Positions 9,276 to 21,450 of a DNA stretch of 64,000 nucleotides are shown piece by piece. Numbering within the stretch: the first letter of the stretch is position 1; every line of letters starts with the position of its first letter. The notes under the pieces are model-generated. The model had not been told where the DNA came from. It ran no database searches and was given only the letters and a program-made list of their open reading frames with translations. The stretch is from Boesenbergia rotunda. Taxonomy: Eukaryota > Streptophyta > Magnoliopsida > Zingiberales > Zingiberaceae. A program made the position numbers and the translations under genes. The stretch lies in the NCBI GenBank assembly GCA_024364735.1, contig JAGFNQ010004744.1:62001-126000 (forward strand). Reading direction: 5' to 3'.

Positions 9276-11290
9276 GTTTGACAATATCTTAAGTTAGATT
9301 GGATGAAAGAGCTAAGTTACAAACCTTGGGAAAAATATCTAAGTTTTGAAAATAAATGTTCATCCTTTGGTAGAAAATTATAACTTTTGCTCACTTTCCC
9401 CCCTTTTTGAAAAAAACATTTTGATTTCATTTGATCCTTTGGTAAGAGAAATAAAATTTCTAACTTAAGTGTACTCTCCCTCTCTGTCATACATCAAAAA
9501 TCACCAAAACACTTGCACCAACAATGAAAATATTTTTTCTTTTGAAAGTACTTTGTATAAATATTTGAAAGCATAGCAAAGAGCAAGTTAAAAAAAAATA
9601 ATTGCACCAAAACATTACACTTTGAAAAGTATTGTGCATCGAAAAAATATTTTGTATTTTCAGAAAACTTAGAAAATTTTCCACTTAGAAAGGAATTGTA
9701 CACATAAAAGGTTTTTACTTAGAAAAATATGCACTTTTCAAAAAAAAATATACACTTTTCAAAAATATTTCACCTAGAAAGGAATTTTTGCACTTTTAAA
9801 ATAATATTTTGAAAAATATTGTGCAAAAACTTGTACTTTAAAAGATATTTTTCCTTTGAAAAATTTGTACTTTGACAAATCTGTACTTTGAAAAATATTT
9901 TGAACATTTTGAAAAATGCAAGTACTTTTGAAAAATAGATTGAGCTTTTGAAAAATGCAAGTGCTTTGACAAAATATATTGAGCTTTTTGAAAAAATACA
10001 AGTACTTTTGAAAAATAATATGAACTTTTTTGAAAAATATAAGTACTTTTAAACCTATTACTTGACTTATATTTTGAAAGTACTTAAAAAAATATTGTTT
10101 TTAAAACATAATATTTTACTTGACTTGGTTTCTTTTCTAGTCTGATACAATCCTAGGAATCCTTGTTAACTACAAATACATTTCCCTAGGTGTTCTGGAA
10201 ATTCTCCAAACTCAAGTAAATATTATTCCAAAAACGATTTTATAAGCCACAAAAAAATTTTGAAAAAGAAAATAGTATTTTGAAAGATAAATTACTTAAG
10301 TTTTCAATAGGATTTTAAAATTATAGTGCACGAAAATATATTATTTTGTAATGTTCAATAATCCTTTTAATTTGACCTCCCCTAAACTTGACCCAGTCCT
10401 AGGAAGCTTGTTGACCACAAGTACTCTTCCTCTGAGTCTTTAGGGTTTGGTTCAAATCAAAAGAATTATTTAATAATTTCAAAAATAATTGCCAGAAAAA
10501 AATTTAGAAAAATACTTGTCAGACAGTCTTCTTTTGACTTAGACTCTCCCTAAATTTGACACATCCTAGGAGTCCTTGTAAATCATGAAGAAGATTTCCT
10601 CTGTGTCTTTAGGGTTTATCAAGATCAAAAGGGAAATAAACACACATTTCAACAAATATTTTGAAATGTTAGTGATATGGTACTGGTTTTTAAAATAATT
10701 TTGAAAGCCTTATCTTGAGATGATAAATTTTAAAACATAAGGTTTAAAAAGAAACCAAAAAAAGGTAAAATTTTGAAATGTTAGTGATATGGTATTGGTT
10801 TTTGAAATAATTTTGAAAGCCTTATCTTGAGATGATAAATTTTAAAACATAAGGTTTTAAAAGAAACCAAAAAAAACTCCCCCTATTTTCGACACCGTAT
10901 GACTCTATCTAAGTGTCTTAAGGGACTCTAGTGTTGATCTAAAGGCTTGTGTCTAATTGTGTAGGTCAAATACTTTCTCAAAAAGATATAATTTTGAAAA
11001 TCTATCATAAATAGACAATCAGACAAGCATGAAATTCATAAAAACATTACTATGTTAAAGCACTATTTTGAAAATAGATTTTTAGAAAAATATTGTAAGA
11101 ATTTTGGAAAATAATTTTGAAAAATATTTTTCTGTTTTATCAGTCCTTAACATCTCACCTATTTTAAATGTCTCAGTACAAGCAAACATGGTTGCCTTAT
11201 GAGTATATTGTGAGATGCTTGAATAATTTTTCTCAATTTATTGTTAAATCTAAGAGTTAATAAAAACTTATCTTAGATTCAAATTTATCA
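9276..11290 (-). other. AT-rich non-coding 3' part of Copia-2
   Basis: No gene is seen. Between about 9500 and 10130 units like TTTGAAAAATGCAAGTACTTT recur with variation. A comparable stretch with AAGTACTT-rich sequence lies before the 3' LTR of Copia-5 (51400-52100), in the same relative position. Confidence 0.55.
10661..10879. repeat. Tandem duplication, about 112-base unit
   Basis: The segment starting TTGAAATGTTAGTGATATGG at 10661 is repeated almost exactly from 10773, through AAACCAAAAAAA. Only a few bases differ, so the duplication is recent relative to the element. Confidence 0.9.
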
Positions 11291-11600
11291 AATAGTAAAT
11301 TGAATTTGATTTTCGGTAATTGGCTTCCAGGTCTTGGCGAGACACAGAGGCCTTCTTTGGCCGTAGCCTTATTAGAGCAACAACCCTTTCCTCGACAAAG
11401 CCTTTTCTCAAAAATTCATTTTCAAACTACTTCTTGAAAAATTTTGGTCTAACTAGTTTAAGTTTTGGATCGGTAGCTTTAGCTAGTTCCACCAGACTAA
11501 ACATACCAAGTAGGGTATGCCTTACCTTACATGACCTTATTAGAAGGGCTTCCCTAACGTACTATCATCTCACCTCCACCTAATACTAGGTTGTTCAAGT
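11290..11600 (-). other. Conserved non-coding block shared with Copia-5
   Basis: On the minus strand this block, with landmarks GGTGGAGGTGAGATGATAGT, TGGTGGAACTAGC, AATAAGGCTACG and CTCGCCAAGACCTGGAAGCC, follows 47085-47340 of Copia-5 in the same order. In Copia-5 it lies between gag and protease. It has no shared open frame, so an RNA- or DNA-level role is more likely than coding (inference). Confidence 0.75.
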
Positions 11601-11625
11601 TTTAATTAGTCTTTTTCTTATAACC

Positions 11626-11775
11626 GTTCTAAATCATGCATAAACTTAAATATGAATGACATGACATATATTAAAAAATAGCAGATGCATGGCATGCATA
11701 ATGTTCTAAATCATGCATAAACTTAAATATGAATGACATGACATATATTAAAAAATAGCAGATGCATGGCATGAC
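11626..11775. repeat. Tandem duplication, 77-base unit
   Basis: GTTCTAAATCATGCATAAAC and the following ~70 bases occur twice, starting at 11626 and 11703. Confidence 0.9.
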
Positions 11776-11929
11776 AGTTATGCGAGTCAAACAATTCAAA
11801 TTATTTTACCTAAGTTTCTAATGATGTATCAAATTCCCGATTTGATACATGTCGTGTGAACCCGCGAATATGTCAACCCACTTTGACATATTTAATATTA
11901 TTAAATTAATTGTTGCAGTTTGGGTAAGA

Positions 11930-12420
11930 TTTTATTTAATTTGAGTTTAAGTTATTTACGAATTAGAGTTAAATTAATTAAAACAAATTTGAAGTTAAAT
12001 TAATTAAGAATTAATTAAAGTTAAATTAATTAAGAATTAATTAAAGATAAATTAATTACGGATTAATTAAAGTTTAAACTAATTAAGGGTTATTCAAACT
12101 TAAATTCGAGTTTAAGTTATTTAAGAGTTAGAGTTAAATTAATTAAAATAAATTTGAAGTTAAATTAATTAAGAATTAATTAAAGTTAAATTAATTAAGA
12201 ATTAATTAAAGATAATTAATTATGGATTAATTAAAGATTAATCTAATTAAGGATTATTTAAACTTAAATTAATTAAGAATTAATTGAAATTGAATTTGAA
12301 TTAATTAAGGATTAATTGAATTTAAATTAATTAAGGATTAATTGAATTTTAATTAATTAAGGATTAATTGAATTTGAATTAATTAAGGATAAAAATTAAT
12401 TAAAAGGTAATTAAAGTTTT
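11930..12420. repeat. TTAATTAA-rich low-complexity tract
   Basis: Nearly 500 bases made of variants of AATTAAGGATTAATTGAATTT and AAGTTAAATTAATTAAGAATT. A longer internal unit also recurs (about 11950-12075 resembles 12110-12245). No coding content. Confidence 0.85.
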
Positions 12421-12426
12421 TAAGAT

Positions 12427-13560
12427 TTAACTTGATTTAAGTTTCCAAATTTCTGGGTTAATTAAAAGTTGTGGGTTTAATTTCATCATTTTCATGATTT
12501 CAAAAATTTCTGAATCATCTACTATTTCTTCTTTATCTAATTTTTCATGTTTTTCTAACAATTTTGATTTGTTTGAATTTTTGTAACATTTGTTAACTAT
12601 AGCCTTGATTGTAGATAATTCAATCTCCTCATCCTCATCATCAAGATTATATCCTTTTACATCTTCATAATAGGTGGAGTAATTTGGACTATTAGTTAAT
12701 GTTTCATGATTATCCAAGAAAATAATTAAATTATTATCTAAAAGAATTTCATTTCCAATATCCTCAGCAAAATTATTTTTATCCTCAGAAAATTTTCAGA
12801 AATATTTTCTATGTTATCCTCAGGAATATCAGAAATAATTTCAATGATACCCTTAGAAATATTTTCAATGTTATCCTTAGAAATATTCTCAGAAAAATTA
12901 TCATTATCCTCAGAAAAATCTTCAGAAATATCATTCTTTTCCTCAGAAGTATTTTCAGAAAAATCATCCTTATCTTTAGAAATATTTCTTATATTTTCAG
13001 GATTAATTTCAGAAATATCAGTAAAATTATTAGATTTAATTTCAGACTTATCATTAAGATTAATTTCAGAATTAATTTTAGAAATTATTGAATTAACATT
13101 AAGGATTAAACAGTTGATTTCTGATATTTTAACATTATCTATATTTTGTAACTGATCATACAAAATATTGATTTGATTATTTACAAAGTTTAATTTTTCA
13201 AAAACATTATCTAAGCTATCTACATAGGATAGTGCAGGAATTTGAAAATTTTTCGAAACGTAAATTTTGCATACCTTTGCCGGACACTTATTCTTGTAGT
13301 GTCCGTACTTTTCGCATTTGAAGTATTTAATGTAGCTTTTGTCCCGCCAGACTCCGGGTGCTGGTACTTCCTTTGACGCCGGGGATGTAGACCGAGTCTT
13401 ACGAATAGGACACTGATTTTTATAGTGTCCTCTCTCCCTGCACTTGAAGCATATAATGTGAAATTTAAAAATTGACATTAAAAAAAATGTACCTGATTCA
13501 CCCCTGGGTTCCCCCTCAACTCTTGGCGTCTTTGCTCTGTCGGCTGTTAGTCCGTTGAAG
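12427..13560 (-). pseudogene. Copia-2 zinc-knuckle protein, frameshifted
   Basis: Just after the primer site the minus strand encodes an intact CCHC knuckle (CFKCRERGHYKNQCP) and a second one whose first Cys is Tyr (YFKCEKYGHYKNKCP). A long acidic region of repeated SEDN/NISK/ISE units follows. A one- or two-base shift near 12790 moves the reading into the frame ending at 12427, which continues with the Asp/Glu-rich GYNLDDEDEEIELS and a Lys-rich tail. The capsid-type gag core seen in Copia-1, -4 and -5 is absent. Frame upstream of 13570 runs into the LTR and is not coding. Function is unknown; nucleic-acid binding is inferred from the knuckles. Confidence 0.65.
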
Positions 13561-13566
13561 AGCGAC

Positions 13567-13581
13567 CAGACTCTGATACCA
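13567..13581 (-). promoter_or_regulatory. Copia-2 primer-binding site
   Basis: Minus strand reads TGGTATCAGAGTCTG, two bases from the LTR end; methionine-tRNA type. Confidence 0.85.
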
Positions 13582-13583
13582 CT

Positions 13584-14992
13584 TGTGGGGACCGGTGCCA
13601 TCGATAGAAGGGGAGGGGGTGAATATCGACCGGTTAAAACATTGGGAAAACTTCGTAAACTTTCGATTGTTCTAGATATAGAGTTAGTGCAGCGGAAAAT
13701 AGAAAGAACGAACGAACAAACAAAGTGCACACGCGATTTTTACTTGGTTCCCAACCCCCCAGGGTCAGTACATCCAAGGCCTAAGCACGGGAACGCCCGT
13801 CCACTATTGGTCTCCTTTCCGGACTTTCCGGATGCGGAGAAACCCATCTTACAGTGCACAAATTACAATCAAAAGCTATATAAAAATAAATGCTGAATTG
13901 TAAATTCAAACCAAAATAGAAAAGTCGAACGCCCGACCGATCTGGACCTCCGAAGTGTCGCGCACTTCCTCCTGAAGCCTCCTTGGTCGCAGGGCTTCGT
14001 TTCTAGTGCTTTTCTTTAGCTTTGGACGCTCAGAATGATTTTAGAAGTGTTGTTCTGAGCTGAGGGGTTGAAGCCCCTTTTATAGGCTTGGTATAGGGCG
14101 CCTGTGTTCAATGAGGCGCCTCATAGAGCCTGGTCAAACCTCATCTCCGCGCTGAACTCGCAGCAGTCGATAAGGCTTTTAACCAGGGTGCCCTAGACAT
14201 ACAGGGCGCCTGAATGAATGAGGCGCCTAGTTCAATGAGGCGTCTTGTTTCATTGAGGCACCCTGGTTGATGGGGGCGCGTAGCAGCCTTGTTTCCAGCC
14301 TTGTTGTGTGTTTGTTTGTCTGGTTTGTCTTCCATTTTAGGTACCTGCAAGATACATAAATACAAGTAAACACATATATATCCTTAGCCTTAAGGGTTTG
14401 GTTTTGACTTCGGATTTCCGCGAAACCCTAGGTCGAACCGACGCCTAAGTTCCCATCCTCAGGAACATGCCTTCCACCTACTCCTCTTAGGAGACGGTTG
14501 CCACCCTGCTCATCCGGTTGGACTTTTGCTTAGCCTTCGAGACTCTCAGATCTCGAGACGTCTGAACCTTGACCCATCTCTACTTATGTCCTTAGTCATT
14601 GCTCAGCTAAGTTACTCAATCCCTTGGACCAAGGCTTCGGTGCCCAGCCCTCGGCCAGGACTTAGTGTCCAATTCCACGAACCAGGACTTAGTGCCCAAC
14701 CCTCGGTCAGGTCTTAGGTGCCCAGCCCTCGGCCAGGACTTAGTGCCCAATGCCACGAACCAGGACTTAGTGCCCAACCCTCGGTCAGGTCTTAGGTTCC
14801 CAGCCCTCGGCTAGGACTTAGTGCCCAATTCCACGAACCAGGACTTAGTGCCTAGGTTAACTAGGACTTTGGTTTACTTTGGTACTCATTTCTTGACCAC
14901 CCTTCCCTTGTTCAATGTATCACTAACTTAAGCATATTGTGAAACATTGAAACACCTAGAGGAGGGCATCACTGATGCATCTTGCACCAACA
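13584..14992 (-). repeat. Copia-2 5' LTR, complete (1409 bases)
   Basis: From TGTGGGGACC to CACCAACA. It matches the left LTR closely and keeps the continuous sequence (GATTTTTACTTGG near 13738) that CACTA-1 interrupts in the other copy. TATA-like box TATAAAAG on the minus strand at 14077-14084. A 78-base repeat array lies at 14640-14850. AGGTG follows at 14993. Confidence 0.9.
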
Positions 14993-16352
14993 GAGGTGTT
15001 CTTCTTCCTCCCCTTGAAGCCGCCGGAACCCTAGCTTCCAAAAGGTTGCTGTTGGTCTCCTATGGATCAAAGCCTCCTTCCCTTGCTTGTGTCGCCACCA
15101 AGAGAAGAAGAACAAGAGCAAGAAGAAGATAAAGAAGAAGAGGATGAGATCTTCTTCTTCCCTAAACCCAAGCTGCCGCAACTTCCTTTCTTACTCACCA
15201 CCGCCGGCAACCTTCAAGCAAGGTGGCGCCGCCTCCCCTTTTCCAAGCTGCTGTCGTGCACCCTAGGTAAGAAGAGAGGAAATGGGAGAAGAGAAGAGGA
15301 AGAATTGATGACTTTCTCCCTTCCCTATCCCTTGCTCCACCTTCTCTTGCTTCCTATTGCCGTCGGCCGCTTGAAAACCTAGGAGAGAGAGGATGAGAGA
15401 AAAGAGAGAGAGAGGCTCTAGGATTTTATGATAAATTGGATGCCTTGGTCTCATGACTTCATGGGTATATATAGGGCTACAATAGGGACCATGAGGAGGA
15501 GTTGGGTCTTGGCCACCTAATGGATCAAGACCCGATCCATAAATGAAGATCCATTCCACTAAAGGAACCTCATTGAACTACCCCACCAACCCCCATATTT
15601 ACATATGGGCTCCACCTATTATGAGTACAAGTATCTCCTCGTGTTTAAGATATCGAATGTCCGTTGATTAATTTAAATTACTGACAATTTTAATTAATCA
15701 ACATCTAACTCCTTGATTAGTACCACTCATCCTTATCATTATGTTGGACCAAGTCCACCTGCAGGATTTAACATGATGAACTTTATGAGCTCATTAAGGG
15801 GGCATCATCATTCCGACTCACTAGGACACGTTTTCCATCTATAATCAATGACACACCATGTAAATAATATTATTTCCTAACTTACTGGGTCTATCGATTT
15901 AACAGAATAAATATCGCCCATTGGTAAATCAAAGAAATAAATATTAAGTACATGTGCCCGTTATTATATCGGGATTAAGAGCATGTACTCCATAATAAAT
16001 TAAGGTCTGATTCAATTATAAAGTCAGTATAAATTGAAGCACCTCTATGTCGGTCATGCTCAATGCACACAAAGTGCACTAGTGTAATTCTATGGGCAAG
16101 ATAAACCAACACCAAATTACACTACAACCATCCCGATGGTTTGCCTAAATCCATCTCAGTTGTGAGCCTCTACTTATACTAGGGACTGATAACATAATCT
16201 TCTGTGCGACACCACACACCATGTTATCTACAGTGTAAAGTATTAGGCAATATGTACATACTAATATAAACATGCAAACAGTGATCTTGTGATTCTCTTT
16301 CAAAATGTAGATATCTTATATAAAAGCAAGGCTTTTAGTTTACATCCTAACA
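14993..16352 (-). repeat. LTR-B family LTR, part, minus orientation
   Basis: Ends at 16352 in CATCCTAACA, minus-strand start TGTTAGGATGTA, and follows the solo LTR starting at 31363 over its first ~900 bases (landmarks CATGGTGTGTGGTGTCGCAC, ACGGGCAC, TAATTATC). A TATATATA box on the minus strand near 15470 followed by a CTCT-rich leader gives the orientation. The other part of this LTR lies beyond Copia-2, outside the window. Frames at 14947-15382 fall in this leader and show no domain. Confidence 0.8.
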
Positions 16353-17590
16353 CTAGGATGACCCTGAGTTCTTTGACTTGAGTTTTCAGAGAGGAATTCT
16401 CTTTCTCAAGTTTTTGGACTTGAGTTAAGGTTCCTTCCTGAACAGTCTCAGTCAGGGAACTTGAGTTAGCCTCCTTCGTAAGGGCTTTAACCTCCTTTTG
16501 GAGGGACTTAACTTGGATGTTGGACTTAGCTAACTAGCGAGACAGATAAGAAAGAAAGTCAGAGAGTTTGAGTTCATAATAACCACTTACAGTGAGTTTA
16601 CCTTCTTCAGAGATGGATAACGATCCATTGCTTTGTTTTGGCTTATCTTCTGATTCATACTCGGACTCGGTCTCGGTAAGGTGAACTTGTACTAGTAGTG
16701 TAAAAAGGCTCGGTTGAATTTGTTCATCTTTGTCATACTCTTTTGATGACTCCGACCATGTTGCTTTTAGGACCTTTAATTGGATCATCCTCTTCTTCTT
16801 ACATATCTTTCAAGCGAGATTGACTATTCTAACAGTGATTTCATCCTCGTCTTCGAAGTCTGGCTCATCTTCGGGTTTAGGCTTGATTCGGGACTTATGC
16901 TTTGGCTCCTTGGTCTTGAATTTTCCTACAAGAAAAGCACTACCCTTATCGGTCAAAGTAGTATTAGACTATTCATGCAATTCAAATTCAATAAAAAGCC
17001 CATCTAATTTAACCTTCAAAAAATCCCTTGAAACATTGTAAGCATCTACCATAAATGCCCACAACGTATTTCTTAGGAAAGAGTTAAGTGCATACCTTAC
17101 CAAGTCGCGATTTTCAACTTTGTGGTCGATCGCGTGAAGGTCGTTTATAAGCTTCTAGATAGAAGCATGTAGTTGCACAGTAGTCTCCCCTTATTGCATT
17201 TTTATGTTGTACAACTTGCTCAATAGTAGGTCCTGCTTGCTTGTCTTTGTGTCAGAGGTTCCTTCGTGGATTTTGATAAGCTTCTTCCACAATTCTTTTA
17301 CGCTATTGAAGGGGCTGATGCGGTTGAGCTTTTCTTTAGTTAGGTCACACTGGAGGGATCGAGTAGCTTTTGCGTTGGCCTCAACTTTATTCCTTAATGT
17401 TCTATGCCAGTTCTCGCATCCCATGAGTTCTCTGTGTCCATCGAGAGGTAGCTCAAGACCGGTTTGGATTATAATCCATATGTCCACTTGAGTCTTCAAG
17501 TGGACCATCATTCGACTCTTTTAGTAGTCGAAGTCCTCTCTAGAGAAAAAAGGAGGACGAAGGGTACTATAACCTTCTTGTAGGGCCATA
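16353..17590 (-). pseudogene. Copia-4 gag, partial and broken
   Basis: Reading the minus strand from 17590: MALQEGYSTLRPPFFSRED, the standard copia gag start, then a stop where Copia-1 has Trp. The next part (17511-17191) gives EANAKATRSLQCDLTKEKLN and TSKQDLLLSKLY, then the VENRDLVRYALNSF and MVDAY segments, an acidic stretch, and LTETVQEGTLTQVQKLEKEN near 16400-16500, matching Copia-5 gag. The zinc-knuckle region is not found. The gene is cut at 16352 by the LTR-B element. Confidence 0.8.
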
Positions 17591-17631
17591 GAGATAGAGG
17601 AAAGGAGATCTCACAAATCAAAAAGACATAA

Positions 17632-17900
17632 CACTACAAGAAAAAAAGCTAAACAACAACGCTTTTTACGCGTTGTCTATGTGACTTAAAAAGCGTTGTT
17701 AAAAGCACTGTTGTTAAAAGTCTGTTCAAAGACAACGCTTAAAAAGCGTTGTCAATTTGTGCAAAGACAACGCTTTTGTAATGTTTAAAAAGCGTTGTTG
17801 TTTTTTATAAAGACAATATTTTTGCAACACTTAAACAACGTTGTTGATTTTTACAAAGACCACACTTTTGCAACGTTTATAAAGCGTTGTCATTGTTTTC
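17632..17900. repeat. CACTA-2 left terminus and subterminal repeats
   Basis: At least ten copies of ACAACGCTTTT or its inverse AAAAGCGTTGT, many arranged head to head so that they can form hairpins. Confidence 0.9.
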
Positions 17901-18169
17901 CAGGAAATATGAATATCCACAAACAAAAAATATAAATATATATATCCACAAACAAAAAATATCCGCAAATAAAAAATATCCACAAACAGTAAATATGAAT
18001 ATCCACAAACAAAAAAAATAAAAGCATCCACAATCCTTTTTAAAATATAACTATTTAACAAAAGATACAACTTCATATTATCCAAACAAAAAATATATAT
18101 GGTCGCACAATCCTCAAATTAACTTTATATCCATATTAAGTTTAACAAGATCATCATCAAAACATCCTT

Positions 18170-20290
18170 CACCGGTAGCTATGACACTTTTTTTTGGCCT
18201 CAACTTCTCAAGCTCTTTAACTATGATTTAACACTGCATCAAAATAAAAATTCGTGTTAGAGATTCTGTGTGAATGAGATAAACGACATTGATAAAATCC
18301 ATAAGCAAGTTAAATGTTGGATCCGTGATGAAATAGTCGTCAAAGGTACTTACTTTTCGATCCGTGGTGAACTTTGCTGATGGCTTCTTCAATATTGGAT
18401 GAACATCATCTGAGCTAGGAAAAAAAAATCAGCCCTATAGCAAGCATAAACTTGTAACTAATAAAACAGAAAAGCGATTTATGAAACATGGATCTCAAAA
18501 TGAAACATATAACAACATATATACATTTCACAATTCATATGTTTGCTTTAAATGAATGTGAAAATGATGGTCATCATTCCATAAACTTAAATCTAAATAA
18601 AATTATGGCAACCATCATTACATACCTACTCATAAATATGATCTTGTATACATTCCGCCAACTCGGACTGCACCTCATCAATTTCTTCTCGAGAATACTC
18701 TGCTTTTGTGAACTATGAACACACACAAATTACGTTAATAGAAAAAATAATCAAAACTCACTTTGTAAATTTTAAATAGTTTATTTCAAATAATTTGAGT
18801 TAATGCAAAATAATATTACTATTGATCGTAGTGAATCTCTCTCGATAGTTTCAATCTCTTCAATAATTTATCTCATAAATCTCATCACATAATAACCGTA
18901 TTGTTTTGCATCTTGTTGCCGAGGAGCCTATGATAATTAGAGTCAAATTGTTAATGACAAATATACACATTAAAATACATGTTAAACAACATTACACGTA
19001 CCTTTAGTACTTCCCACTTAGTATTTTTTCGACCTTTCCTTCCCTTATTTGAATTAAACAATCTTAAGGCCCTTCATAAGTTAATAATATTTGATATATG
19101 AATTTTTTATTGAGTAAAATAAAGATTTACTAAAAAAGAGCATATATGAACTCACATTTCCACTATATATTTCCAATCTTCATCGCGAATGTGGTGACTT
19201 AGGGAATTCAACAAATAAATAACATCCTTGTAAGGTTCAATGACAGTGAGAATCCAGTGGAAACTAGGCATAGACATACAATTAGTGCATATAACTCAAT
19301 AAATTAGCGAAAGGAAGCAATTGAAAGTGATGTTTTATTTCTTACTTGCCCGATATTACATGGCACCAAAACTAATTGATTTGCTGATGCACCAGTTAGC
19401 CAATCTGCTAAAACACTTGCCTTTTGGTTCAACCTTTCAAGCTTACCTATTTTGTCGTGTGTAGTTTTTGCCATATGTGGGATCTTGTGTGGATTCATAA
19501 ATATGAATTTCTCTTTCTTGTTATCTTTCAGCGTCTTCTTATAAAGATGCCTGTCATTGCAAAGATAATAAAATTAACATACTAAACAATAATGTGAAGA
19601 AAATATAATGGTCACACATAATGTTTCAATAATGAAAATAAAATATTATCTTTGAAGAAAAAGTTGCTGAAATTACTTAAATCAAATCACTTACCATATG
19701 TAGCCAACAACACAATTGCCTGAAATTGGCTCCAAATGATATAAAGAAATGATGTCCTCAAGGTGCAGAAAAAGTTCACAATCATCGTCAAACACATCAT
19801 TATCTCAACGCATTGATATATATCTTCCTTCATCTAGAGCATGTTTACTATAACAATATAACATATGTAATGATCTTGGGATACTTGTTGACAAAGTATG
19901 CTTCTTTTTTAGTTGTTCAAAGTTCTGCCTTCCAAGCTTCTAATAATTTCAAATGTAAACAAGTTAGATAGGTTGAATAATAAAAAAGCGACAATTTAAT
20001 TTGAAATATAATATCACATATGCCTCATCTTGCTTCACTATCAAGTGTTGTGGCCAAGCCACATGAGTTCCTACAGCATCACCAATTACTTCACATTCAC
20101 TTGGAATTGGATATGACAAAGGTGCTAATTTGTCCACTGCTTCATCAATAGAAACTCGAATGCAATTCTTGGGAAATGGAACACATGAGTTCAACAGTGA
20201 GTGCCTTGATGGGTAAGTTTGTTGTTTTGCCACATCATATTTGATAATGCCTTTAGGTACCTCATTGCGGGAAAGTGCAATCACACATAT
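18170..20290 (-). pseudogene. CACTA-2 DUF8039/Ulp1-like protease gene, dead copy
   Basis: Exons on the minus strand match the CACTA-3 gene in order. The DUF8039-like exon (about 20284-20025) has CIRVSIDEAVDKLAPLSYPI and ECEVIGDAVGTHVAWPQ. A second exon near 19800 gives LHMLYCYS. The exon 19550-19345 gives FMNPHKIPHMAKTTHDKI and ends LVLVPCNIG. The protease core reads FHWILTVIEPYKD then LLNSLS, so the catalytic Asp is Asn (19206-19208). The last core exon reads KQYGYYVM, so the catalytic Cys is Tyr (18898-18900), and a stop follows near 18868 where CACTA-3 has Gln. No transposase-like N-terminal part is present. Clearly non-functional as a protease. Confidence 0.8.
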
Positions 20291-20299
20291 GATTGCATT

Positions 20300-21000
20300 A
20301 GAAAGTTTTTTGCATATGTACAGTATGTTACATGCAAAATAGCAGGCTAGATATGGCTTAAAAAAGCACTCATGTTGCTAATCAAAACATATGACAGCTA
20401 TAAAGTTGGAACCACAAGAAACCTAAATCACATGGAAAACAAAAATCTCTTATGATTAAACATAACTAATCCAAGCTTCAATAAGTTCATAATATTAAGA
20501 ACATCTAAAAATCAAGCATAAGGAACCAGACAGTTTGTGCATAAGAATCAAAATGTCACTCTTATTTTTTACATTGGATAGTGTTATATAGCCTAAAAGA
20601 ATCATGCTTGGATGATAAATCCATCATCTCCTCGAATATAACTAACATGGGAAAAAGAACAGAAATAAACTACCACCTGAATAAAAATCAGCTGGTACTA
20701 ATCTAAAACATGAATTTGTTAAATCGAGAAATCAAATAATCAAGGAAGGTCCTACTCCTTAGGACATTTGCAAAGTGCATTAGTCATGTAGAATAAAGTA
20801 TCCCCTTGGTCCATCAACATATATCCTACATAAACACAACTGTGAAAGCAATGAAGCTGCAGACTAATGGATAAGTAACCAGCAGCAATAGTTCAAACAC
20901 AACTCTACTTTGACAAAAACTTCAAATCCAGTTGCAAAGGAGCTTTATGTTCAAATTTTAAGCTATCTGCATGCAGTGCAAGTGAATAAAGAAAAAAAAA
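20300..21000. other. CACTA-2 intron-like AT-rich stretch
   Basis: No coding sequence recognised. It lies between the GC-rich leader-like segment and the first recognisable exon and would be an intron of the minus-strand gene. Confidence 0.4.
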
Positions 21001-21009
21001 CATCCCCAA

Positions 21010-21450
21010 ACTGGAGATTTTGAGTAGTCGAAAACAAATTAAAAGCACAATTGTTGGAAGGATATCAAGTGGAACACAAGGTCCATTTTTACCTCTAGAA
21101 GAAGCGAAAGGAGAGTCTTTTCCGCAGCCAAAGCAATCTCGGCGACGAATAACTCCATCATGGAGCAAAAAGCAGCTCCGCCACTCTGGCTTCGGCACAA
21201 AACCTCCATCTCCACAAAAACGCGCGCTAAACCCATCAAAAAAACAAACAGCAACAAGAAAAAGGATAATGAGAAATAGAAGGCTATAACTACAGCCCTA
21301 AGCAAAACCCAGAAGCAACTGGAGCAGCACGAACCGAGAAGCCAAGAATCCCACCGAGGTCGCCGCGCAAGATCTCCCACTGCTGCTTCGAGGGTTAGGG
21401 CACGGGAGGAGGAGTCGGGTCGATCGGGAGGTTTATGGCACGGGACCCTA
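21010..21450 (-). other. GC-rich leader-like segment of CACTA-2
   Basis: On the minus strand, a GC-rich stretch with CCTCCTCCCGTGCCCTAACC and a short open frame (MELFVAEIALAAEK) looks like a plant 5' untranslated region and first exon. Its place mirrors the GC-rich stretch of CACTA-1. It could be the element's own promoter-leader or a captured host 5' end; the frame is not recognised. Confidence 0.4.

Larger units (their letters stand above)
7956..14992 (-). mobile_element. Copia-2, large element without pol
   Basis: Two long LTR copies (7956-9259, truncated by CACTA-1, and 13584-14992) flank about 4.3 kb. A primer site and a purine tract are in the expected places. The only coding sequence is a zinc-knuckle protein; no protease, integrase, RT or RNase H is seen. 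The internal DNA instead holds AT-rich spacers, one of which matches the gag-pol spacer of Copia-5. It behaves like a non-autonomous derivative. Confidence 0.85.

Noticed and set aside
21039..21380. Hydrophobic 113-residue frame, possible membrane protein
   Set aside because: Falls in a GC-rich leader-like part of CACTA-2; hydrophobicity follows from base composition, and there is no family match I can name.
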